Under the pieces are notes generated by a model. That model was not told the DNA's origin. It was given only the letters and a program-made list of their open reading frames with translations, and searched no databases. Shown here one piece after another: positions 7,962 through 15,610 of a DNA stretch of 48,088 nucleotides (positions are counted from its first letter, which is position 1; each line of letters opens with the position of its first letter). Source of the DNA: CAYWXK01 sp964462515 (lineage in GTDB: Bacteria; Planctomycetota; Phycisphaerae; Sedimentisphaerales; Anaerobacaceae); assembly GCA_964462515.1 (NCBI GenBank), contig CAYWXK010000032.1:1-48088 (forward strand), written 5' to 3'. Both the position numbers and the translations under genes were made by a program.

Positions 7962-9473
7962 CTATTTTTGCACAGCCTCGACCACTTCGGTGGCCAGAGG
8001 CAGCTCAAATCCAAAAGTGCTTCCTGCTCCCACTTTACTTTCGACGAACACACGACCATTATGAACTTTTTCGATTATTTGTTTAACAAGGTTAAGACCT
8101 AATCCTGTCCCTTTTGCCATCCCTTTGTTGGCCTCAACCCTGTAAAACTTCTCAAATAAATGACCAATCTCACTTTCCGGAATTCCAACGCCGGTATCGG
8201 TCACGGTAACTCGCGCTAAATTCGCAAGCTCATCGACCTCGGTTTTGATTGTCACCGTGCCGCCGGAACGAGTGTATTTGACAGCGTTACTTAGCAAATT
8301 TACGATAACTTGCGAAATCATATCCTTATCCGCATACACCTGGTCGAAAACGATTGGTTTCGGGCTTATAATCTCGATGTTTTTCTCACCGGCGTAGCTT
8401 TTCATCATCTGCAACTGTTCTTCTATAAGTATCGTTAAGCTAAGAGGCTGCTTATTTACCTTTATCAGGCCTGATTCAATTCGTGAGACATTCAAAATGT
8501 CTTCAATCAGCCGATTCAATCTTTTAGCCTGACTCTGGATAATCGAATAAAACTCCTTTTGTGTCTGCTCATCATTCGCTTCCCCATCACAAAGCATTTC
8601 CGAATACGCCATAATGGAAGCCAGAGGCGTTTTTAACTCGTGCGAGACGTGGCTTACAAAATCATTCTTCATCTGCGAAATTTCTTTCTCACGAGAAATA
8701 TCGTGCAAAACCGCCACTGCCCCGCAAACCCGTTCTGCCTGGTCATAGACTCGCGAAATAATGCAATTAAAAGTTCCTGGCTTACCGTCCTTAATAAAAC
8801 CGATTTCCTGTCTAATGGCCTGTCCCCTGACCTGCAGGCTACGGGATAGCAATTCCACAAACTCCTGGTGGTTCGAGTTTAATAGCTCGCTGATAGGCTT
8901 GTGCTGCGAATCTTTATAATCAAAATCAAAAAGTCTTCCTGCCGACTCGTTTGCCATCAGCACCTTGTCAAACTCATCGATAACAATGACAGCGTCACGG
9001 ATGCTGTATATAATTGCTTCGGTGTGCTTTTCGCGTCTTTGCGAAAGTTGAATCTGGAGCTGCAAATCCTTGACTTGACTCTCAAACCCTCTTACATAAT
9101 CAGAACAACTGCTCAACCATTGGTTAAGTGTTTCGTCCAGGTCGTTGATATTGCCGACTGCCGACTGTTGATTGGAGTTTTTTAATCCAGAATCAGGAAT
9201 CGGCAATTGCAAATCGGAAATCTTCTTATTGATGCGATTGGCTATGGACGTGATTTTCCCAGCCAGCCCCACCGCCTGCCAGCCGAGCAAAATCACGCCC
9301 AAAGCCGCAACAACATAGCATACTGTCGCAACAAGGTCCCAACGCAGAACGTAGCCGGCAAAAAGCCAACCCTCTCCCGTATCAGACCCTTGCCATTCCG
9401 TCAGGACCCCTACGACCAAACTGCACAACACAATCCCTGTGACCACAATATATAAGCTTCTTGCGAATCTCAA
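7962..9473 (-). CDS. Membrane sensor histidine kinase with PAS domain
   Basis: 503 residues. Two transmembrane helices (about 6-24 and 46-68) enclose a short periplasmic loop of roughly 20 residues, too small for a classic sensor domain. A linker/coiled region (about 75-145) precedes a PAS domain (about 148-260: AVIVIDEFDKVLMANESA, VAVLHDISREKE). HisKA follows with His278 in SHVSHELKTPL, then HATPase_c with the N box (Asn396, NLLSNAVKY), G1 DTGVGIPE and G2 GTGLGLNLV. The layout is PhoR-like. The signal may be cytoplasmic, through PAS, or come from the membrane. It lies between the secretin gene and the response regulator gene. Confidence 0.93.
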   Translation of the reverse strand: MRFARSLYIVVTGIVLCSLVVGVLTEWQGSDTGEGWLFAGYVLRWDLVATVCYVVAALGVILLGWQAVGLAGKITSIANRINKKISDLQLPIPDSGLKNSNQQSAVGNINDLDETLNQWLSSCSDYVRGFESQVKDLQLQIQLSQRREKHTEAIIYSIRDAVIVIDEFDKVLMANESAGRLFDFDYKDSQHKPISELLNSNHQEFVELLSRSLQVRGQAIRQEIGFIKDGKPGTFNCIISRVYDQAERVCGAVAVLHDISREKEISQMKNDFVSHVSHELKTPLASIMAYSEMLCDGEANDEQTQKEFYSIIQSQAKRLNRLIEDILNVSRIESGLIKVNKQPLSLTILIEEQLQMMKSYAGEKNIEIISPKPIVFDQVYADKDMISQVIVNLLSNAVKYTRSGGTVTIKTEVDELANLARVTVTDTGVGIPESEIGHLFEKFYRVEANKGMAKGTGLGLNLVKQIIEKVHNGRVFVESKVGAGSTFGFELPLATEVVEAVQK

Positions 9474-9485
9474 ACCGACAACTCC

Positions 9486-9524
9486 AATCTTAAATCTGAA
9501 AGTTCAAATTTGAAATTTAAGATT
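9486..9524. repeat. AT-rich inverted repeat at the secretin stop codon
   Basis: AATCTTAAAT (9486-9495) is the inverted copy of ATTTAAGATT (9515-9524). The right arm covers the secretin stop codon. A related AAATTTAAGATT stretch lies at the PL11/tsaE junction near 25.44 kb, so this may be a dispersed element that settles at gene ends. Confidence 0.5.
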
Positions 9525-11331
9525 ATCTTCTCTGCCAGTTGGGTGCCTCTTCACGGTCGAGAGCTTCCAGGATAACGCGCTCCATCTTTTTCGCCTCATC
9601 CGGGTTTGTCTGAGCAAGAATTCTCTCTTTCAGCCGCAGTGCCTCCAGATACGTCGGACGAAGTGTCAGTGCAATATCCAGCTCTTTCGTTGCAGACTCG
9701 TTGTCACCTTCAACGAAGTATTGTGCAGCCTTTGCATAATGGTCCTCGGCCAGTCTTGCCCTGCCGATACCCTGCATTGCATCCTTTGCGCCAAATCTCT
9801 TACGGCGGATGTCATCTGCTCTTGCCTGTCCTTCGGTCTCACCCGGTTCATTTATGATATGAGGAGTAAGCAGAACCATCACTTCCTGCCGCTCAACCTT
9901 GTCAGACGTCCCTCTAAACGCTGCTCCCAAAATTGGCAAATTTCCGAGTAGAGGCATTTGTGTCCTCCTGGTTGTAACTTTATCCCTGAACAATCCTCCA
10001 ATAACAATGGTCTGGCCGTCTTTGACCAATACGTTAGTTACCAGCTCCGCTGAGGTTTCGTCGGGCGCAGTTGCACCCAGCTCACCTTTCTCGCCCGAGC
10101 TATCCTTCGGGTGAATATCCATCCTGACATAACCATCGTCACCAATGTACGGTCTGAAGGAAAGCTTGGTTCCAGTATCGAGGAACACAACTTGCGCCGT
10201 CGTAGAAGTCTGTGTTTGTGTCGTTTGAGAGATGTAGCCCATCTTCCTACCGATATACACCTGTCCAAGCTGTTTGTTGACCGCCAATATTTTCGGATTT
10301 GCTAAAACGGTTACATCGGTAACTGTTTCCACAGCCCTGATAAACGCTGCGATATTAGCGAACGTGATGCCGACCGTCATTCCACCGGTTTTATCTACCT
10401 GGTTGCCAACAGACTTAAAGGAGTCCATACCCTTTGTGACATTCCCAACACCTCCAAGCGAGGCAACGATACCTGTGTTATTAACGTCCACGAAGTTGCC
10501 CCAATCAACACCCACCTGCATCTCTTCGGTTAGCGTAACAGCCAAAATAGCTGCCTCAACCAGTACCTGTTTGGGTCTGACATCAACTGCACTGAGCACA
10601 TCAGCAATTCGCTCAATGTTCTCAGGATAATCATAGACAATCATGGTGTCGTTCATCGCAGTAGTGTCACCACCGCCGGAACCCGTGCTGATAGACTGGC
10701 CTATCGGAAAGTCTGTCACAGCCGCAGAAGTAACGTCGATTTTAGAGTTGCTGCTTAGAAGCGGCGTAACCAGCTTTTTCGCTTCGACAGCAGAAATGTA
10801 ATACAAGGTAAAGAGCCTGTATATCATCCGGCTTGTGTCCTCCTTGAGCTTTTTGAGCTCGTCAGCGGTATAAACATTGATAAAGTCGCCTTCCTGCTCA
10901 TACTTGAAGTTGGTGCCCAGGATAGCGTTCAAGGCCTGCCCAAACGTAACATCATAAAGGCTGGTAACCGTAATCATCCCGTCCACTTTTGACGAAGGCA
11001 CGATATTTTTCTGATACCGTGCTGCCAAAAACTGAAGTGCCTCCTGGATTCTCATATCCTTTTTGAAACTAATTGATTTAATCTTCCCGTCCATAGTCAG
11101 ACTTGCTGCCGTCGGCTCGCAAGGTTCGCCGGCTGCTGCACCACCGCTTTCGCCCGCCTTGGGCTCATTGACATTTGCTGCTACAACAGTCTCAACAGTT
11201 GGAGTCTCCGTCGCAGGGCCTTGCTCTTCCTGGCCAATCGCAATCGCCGCCATCACAATCAACACCAGGCCCCATACCAACAAGTCCTTTCCAAATGTAA
11301 TTGCTTTATTTGAACTTTTATCTCGACACAT
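9523..11331 (-). CDS. gspD: Outer-membrane secretin (GspD/PilQ family)
   Basis: 602 residues. A signal-anchor segment (about 15-34, LLVWGLVLIVMAAIAIG) is followed by a Pro/Glu/Thr-rich linker. Residues about 75-160 are an N0/STN-type domain (ISFKKDMRIQEALQFLA, VDGMITVTSLYDVTF) and 165-265 an N1-like domain (YRLFTLYYISAVEAKKLV). The secretin channel domain spans about 270-505, with VEAAILAVTL, VLVKDGQTIVIGGL, MPLLGNLPILG and the end VMVLLTPHII. About 95 extra C-terminal residues look like a TPR-type helical repeat (HYAKAAQYFVEGDNES), which is unusual for this family and may contact peptidoglycan or partners. The protein forms the outer-membrane gate for the pilus or secreted substrate. GGAGA precedes the ATG. 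Confidence 0.92.
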   Translation of the reverse strand: MCRDKSSNKAITFGKDLLVWGLVLIVMAAIAIGQEEQGPATETPTVETVVAANVNEPKAGESGGAAAGEPCEPTAASLTMDGKIKSISFKKDMRIQEALQFLAARYQKNIVPSSKVDGMITVTSLYDVTFGQALNAILGTNFKYEQEGDFINVYTADELKKLKEDTSRMIYRLFTLYYISAVEAKKLVTPLLSSNSKIDVTSAAVTDFPIGQSISTGSGGGDTTAMNDTMIVYDYPENIERIADVLSAVDVRPKQVLVEAAILAVTLTEEMQVGVDWGNFVDVNNTGIVASLGGVGNVTKGMDSFKSVGNQVDKTGGMTVGITFANIAAFIRAVETVTDVTVLANPKILAVNKQLGQVYIGRKMGYISQTTQTQTSTTAQVVFLDTGTKLSFRPYIGDDGYVRMDIHPKDSSGEKGELGATAPDETSAELVTNVLVKDGQTIVIGGLFRDKVTTRRTQMPLLGNLPILGAAFRGTSDKVERQEVMVLLTPHIINEPGETEGQARADDIRRKRFGAKDAMQGIGRARLAEDHYAKAAQYFVEGDNESATKELDIALTLRPTYLEALRLKERILAQTNPDEAKKMERVILEALDREEAPNWQRR

Positions 11332-11400
11332 AATTTAGCTTCTCCTTTCCAAGAGCCAGTTCTGCTTACAAACAGAACGCCAATCCCGATACATCGTGAT

Positions 11401-12009
11401 TCAACGACTTACTTTAACCGTCTGCGCAAGTTTCAACGTTACCTGCACCTTTCCACATCTTATCACCACAGCATTTCCTTCGATTCCAACCACCTCACAT
11501 TCATACGTTTTCGCTACGTCGCTAACAAACAATTTATCCCCAACTGTCACCAGCTTACCACTGATAAAAGCCCGATCGCTCTTACCCAGCTCTATCGCCT
11601 CCAGCTTCAGTCTCTCCGTAATAGTGCGGATTAATTCTTTGTCACCATCTTCTCCAGGGACGTTTACTTCTTCAATTGCTGCTTTTCCACCTTCTCCATC
11701 TCTTACAAACTCCTGCCAGTTACCTACATCAAAAAAGTCCCTGGTAATTACATCGTTACGGCCGGCAACCTCGGGTAAATCTATAAACGATACTTTTAAT
11801 TGCGAATTGACCTGGCTGTTCGACTCTGCCTGCTTTGCCGAAACTGTTGCTTGGGCAGCTTGCGGCGTTTTTTTGAAAAGGACTTTAACCCACATAAAGG
11901 CCATCACACCAATCAAACACGATGCAATCACAGCTTTTTTCTTCTGCGCAGCCAGCTGGCCGAGCAGCCTGTTAACTCCATTGCCGTTATTATGTATATT
12001 CAGTCTCAT
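11401..12009 (-). CDS. PilP/GspC-like alignment protein
   Basis: 202 residues from the ATG at 12007-12009. The open frame runs on to 12078, but that extension is made of a palindromic intergenic repeat, so the shorter start is preferred. One transmembrane helix lies near residues 25-45 (AVIASCLIGVMAFMWVKVLF). A variable linker follows, and residues about 130-202 resemble the HR domain of GspC/PilP (AFISGKLVTVGDKLFV, VVGIEGNAVVIRC). Such proteins bridge the inner-membrane platform and the secretin. Its place between pilO and the secretin matches pilP in the pilMNOPQ order. Confidence 0.7.
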   Translation of the reverse strand: MRLNIHNNGNGVNRLLGQLAAQKKKAVIASCLIGVMAFMWVKVLFKKTPQAAQATVSAKQAESNSQVNSQLKVSFIDLPEVAGRNDVITRDFFDVGNWQEFVRDGEGGKAAIEEVNVPGEDGDKELIRTITERLKLEAIELGKSDRAFISGKLVTVGDKLFVSDVAKTYECEVVGIEGNAVVIRCGKVQVTLKLAQTVKVSR

Positions 12010-12029
12010 ACCTTTATTTGTCCTTCGCG

Positions 12030-12077
12030 TGGCACGGCCATCTTGGCCGTGTTTCCACGGGCTGGAAGCCCGTGCCA
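12030..12077. repeat. Composite palindromic repeat (REP-like)
   Basis: Outer arms TGGCACGG (12030-12037) and CCGTGCCA (12070-12077) enclose two perfect hairpins: CACGGCCA/TGGCCGTG (12033-12051) and CACGGGCT/AGCCCGTG (12056-12074). It fills the gap between pilO and the pilP-like gene. Similar units are, to my knowledge, common in planctomycete genomes. Confidence 0.75.
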
Positions 12078-12092
12078 CCCGAGTAACGAATT

Positions 12093-12647
12093 TTATCCTT
12101 TCAGTGCTTGCGGCCTGTAATAAATGACTGCCTTTGTGCGCATACTCACCTCGCCGCCAATCCCGACAAGTCGGGATTCAAGCTTGACCTGCTCAATCCG
12201 GACAAGTCTATCCAGTCCTTGAAGGCGTTTATAAAACTCAAAAATTTGCGCCAGCCCGCCCTTACACTGCATCTCGATGGGTATGCAACTCAATTCACTA
12301 ACTTTTATTTCTTCGCCGGGCGCAACGACCTGCTCTTTAAGATTGTGCTCATTCATCATCTCAGCGATTCTTTGCAAAAATTCTCCAAGAGCCCGCTGCA
12401 TCGGTATATTCGCCTCGAAGTTTGCGACCTTCTGCTGCAGCTTCACTAACTGCTCTTTCAGCACAGGCAGTTGTTTGTTTTCAGCCTGCCCCTTCGTAAT
12501 AGTTAGCATCTGTGCAGACCTGGCATCCTTGACGGCTTTGGCTGCCTTTCGCAAGGGCAGATACCGAAACAGCATAAATCCGCTTATTATTGCCGCCGCT
12601 ATAACAATGATTGTTATTTGTTGTTTTTCTCGAATAAACATCTTCAT
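12093..12647 (-). CDS. pilO: Type IV pilus assembly protein PilO-like
   Basis: 184 residues. A single N-terminal membrane helix (about 10-28, ITIIVIAAAIISGFMLF) is followed by a coiled coil (about 35-85, with KEQLVKLQQKVANFEANIP) and a compact ferredoxin-like domain (about 90-175, LKEQVVAPGEE, IEMQCKGGLAQIFEFY). PilO pairs with PilN in the periplasm to line up the pilus machine. The gene directly follows the pilN-like gene with nine bases between them. The length is close to usual for the family, and GspM is the type II secretion equivalent. Confidence 0.82.
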   Translation of the reverse strand: MKMFIREKQQITIIVIAAAIISGFMLFRYLPLRKAAKAVKDARSAQMLTITKGQAENKQLPVLKEQLVKLQQKVANFEANIPMQRALGEFLQRIAEMMNEHNLKEQVVAPGEEIKVSELSCIPIEMQCKGGLAQIFEFYKRLQGLDRLVRIEQVKLESRLVGIGGEVSMRTKAVIYYRPQALKG

Positions 12648-12656
12648 TTTTGCCTT

Positions 12657-13394
12657 TTATTGCTCACGATAGTTCGCCAGGTAACAGATTATCTCAAACT
12701 CACTTACCTGCACGCCCCTGTCAGCGTCCCGAACACTTTCTCTTGTATCCGGGGCTTCTTCTCTCCGGCCTGTGCTGCCTTGACCTGCAGGGTAATTTGC
12801 AGCTTTCACTTCGGCATTCCGCGAAAAGGACGGCACAACCTGACAAAAATACGGCGAATCCTCCAGCTTGCATATCAACGCTGCAACATCGCCTGCCTGC
12901 GCAGCTATGCCATGCACCACCACCTTAAATCGCACATCACCAAGTGGCGCTTGTTTTTCAATAGATTGCGTTAGAACCGCTCTGGCTACAGAGTTGCTGC
13001 CCGGCACGGCAACCTGCTTGTCTGCGAACTTCTCAGCAACAAACTCAACTTTGCTAAGCACTATTTTTTTATCAATCAAATACCCCAATTCCCCTAAAAC
13101 GCTCGTAACATCGATGTTTGAATCAATCTGCTCTATGGATTGGGCTTGTTTCTGCAGCTTTGCAATCTGGGTTTTAAGGTCAGCAAACTCCCGTGACGCA
13201 CTTTCTGCCTCGGTTTGCGCAGAAGCTACCTGAGCTAACTGTGCTTTAGCCTTAGAAATCGAATTAGCGGCAATGAAGTTCCATACAACCATCACGACAA
13301 GCACACCGCCTAACGCGACATATTGCGTGCGATAACCAACCTGACGGCGTCTGCCGTTCTTATACCAGCCTGGAAGGAAATCGATTTCTTTCAT
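12657..13394 (-). CDS. pilN: Type IV pilus assembly protein PilN-like
   Basis: 245 residues from ATG 13392-13394, which encodes the family-typical start MKEIDFLPGWY; an upstream ATG at 13436 would overlap pilM. The order is a short cytoplasmic tail, one membrane helix (about 28-46, VALGGVLVVMVVWNFIA), a coiled coil (about 50-90) and a periplasmic alpha/beta domain. PilN's N-terminal tail binds PilM, and its periplasmic part pairs with PilO. A low-complexity region (about 195-225; AGQGSTGRREEAPDTRES) interrupts the last third and is not typical. The gene starts 14 bases after the pilM stop. Confidence 0.8.
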   Translation of the reverse strand: MKEIDFLPGWYKNGRRRQVGYRTQYVALGGVLVVMVVWNFIAANSISKAKAQLAQVASAQTEAESASREFADLKTQIAKLQKQAQSIEQIDSNIDVTSVLGELGYLIDKKIVLSKVEFVAEKFADKQVAVPGSNSVARAVLTQSIEKQAPLGDVRFKVVVHGIAAQAGDVAALICKLEDSPYFCQVVPSFSRNAEVKAANYPAGQGSTGRREEAPDTRESVRDADRGVQVSEFEIICYLANYREQ

Positions 13395-13408
13395 AACAAT
13401 CTTGTATC

Positions 13409-14575
13409 CTATTTCCCGCCGTTTACCCCGTTCCATCCTTTAAGACCAAGTCCTACAGCTACCGCCCACTCACAAAGCAATCCTCGCCTGTCACTGTCAA
13501 AATTTACATGCGCCCCTTCGCCAGACAAATCAAACCCTCGCAAGGGCTGGGCTATCTCAACTTCGACCGTCAACTGCCTCCTTAAAACATTAAGCAGAAT
13601 ACTTTCGTATGCCTCTCCGCCGGTAAAAATCGCGCGCTCCACACGCTTGCCCCTAAATGTTACCGTATAGTATCTCAAACACAGCGATATCTCTTTTGCC
13701 AGCTCCTCAGCAACTGCACTTATAGCATCCACAATTACCTGCCGTGTTGTCTCATCGGGTCTCTGCTCACCGCCATCGCAAACTGCTTCAGCCAAACCTG
13801 ACGCCGGTAAATGAGGCACTTTGTCCGTCCGAAACTTATCCCGCAGCATCCCAGCTTCGCTGATGTTAACATCCAACCTTGCTGAAATTTCCTGATTAAA
13901 TTTTTCTCCGGCAATAGGTATTTGTTTAATGAAACTGATTTCTCCTCCCCGACCGAATACAACGGTTGTGAACTGACTTCCTACGTCAACAAACAGAAGC
14001 GTGCGTTCCTTATCTTCCTGGCGTCTCAAAGTCCTCTCAAAGCTTCTAAACAATGCACAGGGAATAGTATCTATTGCTACCGGCCGAAGCTCGGCCTCCT
14101 CAAGCATCTCGATGTGACTTTTTATCGTCCCGTTATCAGCAGCAAGCAGTATAAACTCATTTTTAACTTCATCGCCCTGCTGAACGTCACCGGCAAGCAT
14201 ATAGTCCATAACGTCCTCTTCCGGGTTTAGCCCAAAGCGCTGAACAACTTCTTTTCTCAAGGCCTGTTCTATCTGGTCGGCACCTGTTTCCGACAGTCGC
14301 AAACTGGTTATTTTCAATCTGTCATTTGGCAGGCACGAAACAACATCTCGTCCACGAAAGCTGCCCTCGTCCAGCATCCGTTTTACAGCGGAGATGACAA
14401 AACTTCTCCTGGTCTGCTCATCACCGTTTATGCTGCTATCAATGGGAGCTTTATCTGCTGCAATGACACTTACCCGCCCGCCGTTCATCACCAGTTGAAT
14501 CATCTTGATAGAGCTACGACCAATATCTAAACCTATGGGGCGCAGACTTCGACTTTTCAATTTCCAGCCCATCAT
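13409..14575 (-). CDS. pilM: Type IV pilus assembly actin-like protein PilM
   Basis: 388 residues, with an actin/FtsA-type fold. Phosphate-1 motif is IGLDIGRSSIKMIQL (about 13-27), phosphate-2 LLFVDVGSQFTTVV (about 193-206), and an adenosine motif AIFTGGEAYESILL near 315-328. PilM is a cytoplasmic ring protein that binds the tail of PilN and couples the platform to the ATPase. Two ATGs are adjacent at 14575 and 14572, with GAGGATAG upstream. It is the first of the pilM-N-O-P-secretin series, in normal order. Confidence 0.88.
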   Translation of the reverse strand: MMGWKLKSRSLRPIGLDIGRSSIKMIQLVMNGGRVSVIAADKAPIDSSINGDEQTRRSFVISAVKRMLDEGSFRGRDVVSCLPNDRLKITSLRLSETGADQIEQALRKEVVQRFGLNPEEDVMDYMLAGDVQQGDEVKNEFILLAADNGTIKSHIEMLEEAELRPVAIDTIPCALFRSFERTLRRQEDKERTLLFVDVGSQFTTVVFGRGGEISFIKQIPIAGEKFNQEISARLDVNISEAGMLRDKFRTDKVPHLPASGLAEAVCDGGEQRPDETTRQVIVDAISAVAEELAKEISLCLRYYTVTFRGKRVERAIFTGGEAYESILLNVLRRQLTVEVEIAQPLRGFDLSGEGAHVNFDSDRRGLLCEWAVAVGLGLKGWNGVNGGK

Positions 14576-14592
14576 TTACACATCTATCCTCA

Positions 14593-15222
14593 TCAGTTCG
14601 AAACCGAGATAAACCCGGTAACAGGCTCTACAGTAATTGTCACGGTTATGCCGGCCGCTTGCAGTCTGATAGAGCCGCTATTCAACGGATTGTTATTGCC
14701 GTTGTAGGGGCTTCCGAGATAATCAAATTTGATTTTGTTGGTTCCGTCGAAATCAGCGTCGGCAATATCAACTTTATTCAGCCGCTTATCTCGAAAATCA
14801 ACAACGTAAGTGAATCCCTTTTTAACAGGATGCATTATTACATTGTCGGCCTGGTCCCTTACACTGTAGCTCTCTGTGCTCTCATCAAACACAACTGCAA
14901 AGGCCTGGCCTCTACTGATTGACATACTCTTAGCATACTCAAGGTCGGCAGCGACCATATTGGCCGCAGCCCGGATTTGCACGCTTCCAGCCGAGCTCAT
15001 CATCGGTATCGCTACCATCGCTGCTATCGCGAGTATCACAACTACCACCAGAAGCTCTATCAGCGTAAAACCGCTCGTCTCGGCGGAGCAAGCCGGAGCG
15101 GGACAGCCCTTGCGCAACATATCTGCCCTGACCTTTCGGCAAAAATTAAGACCGTGTAACCCTGCCACCAGATACATCAAGCCTCGCATCCGAAGCCTTT
15201 CTATTTGTTCGTCCTGACACAT
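14593..15222 (-). CDS. Minor pseudopilin, GspH/FimT-like
   Basis: 209 residues from the ATG at 15220-15222, which has GGAGGG upstream. The class III cleavage site is SG|FTLIELLVV with Glu at +5, followed by a hydrophobic helix and a beta-rich body (MVAADLEYAKSMSISRGQAF) typical of GspH. This start gives an unusually long leader of about 51 residues. A second ATG at 15120 would give an 18-residue leader of normal size (MLRKGCPAPACSAETSG) and has a weaker GGGCAG site. GspH/FimT proteins prime or cap the pseudopilus tip. Confidence 0.82.
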   Translation of the reverse strand: MCQDEQIERLRMRGLMYLVAGLHGLNFCRKVRADMLRKGCPAPACSAETSGFTLIELLVVVVILAIAAMVAIPMMSSAGSVQIRAAANMVAADLEYAKSMSISRGQAFAVVFDESTESYSVRDQADNVIMHPVKKGFTYVVDFRDKRLNKVDIADADFDGTNKIKFDYLGSPYNGNNNPLNSGSIRLQAAGITVTITVEPVTGFISVSN

Positions 15223-15610
15223 TACCAACCCTCCTCTATTCTTTTTTCGTCCTATCGGAGAGGTATCTTTACCACCGCTCAACCAGCTAACCAAGCTGCT
15301 TTATCTAATATATTTTCAGACCTTTCCATCAAACGAAACCAGTCGATTTTCACCCCTAAATCAATCTTTTATTTGCCTGGCGCAAACGGTATAGGCGTCA
15401 AACTCCATACGTTCTACATCTAAAGCCGACAAAATCGGCACAATCGTTAAAAAATATGGCTGGAATCACCAATTAGCCCGATTTCCTGGGATGTTAGAAC
15501 GTGTAATTTACGCCGTTGAGATATTTGAGATTTTTATTTTTGCCGACTATAAAGGCCGATAAGCATATCTTCTTGCTGCTGTTCCGAAATATGCTTACCA
15601 GACAATGTCT
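15223..15610. other. Gap between the GspK-like and GspH-like genes
   Basis: About 390 bases with no long frame on either strand. Leftward there are only very short frames (for example 15 codons starting near 15406 and about 24 starting near 15350). The spacing is unusual in an otherwise tight operon and could carry a leader or promoter for the pilM-secretin half. No known riboswitch was recognised. Confidence 0.3.

Noticed and set aside
11396..12127. 243-codon forward frame opposite the PilP-like gene
   Set aside because: Ser/Thr-rich low-complexity translation, opposite a gene that fits its operon; includes the palindromic repeat.
15295..15610. Small leader genes or a known riboswitch before the GspH-like gene
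   Set aside because: Only frames of about 25 codons or fewer with no clear ribosome sites; no known aptamer core was recognised.
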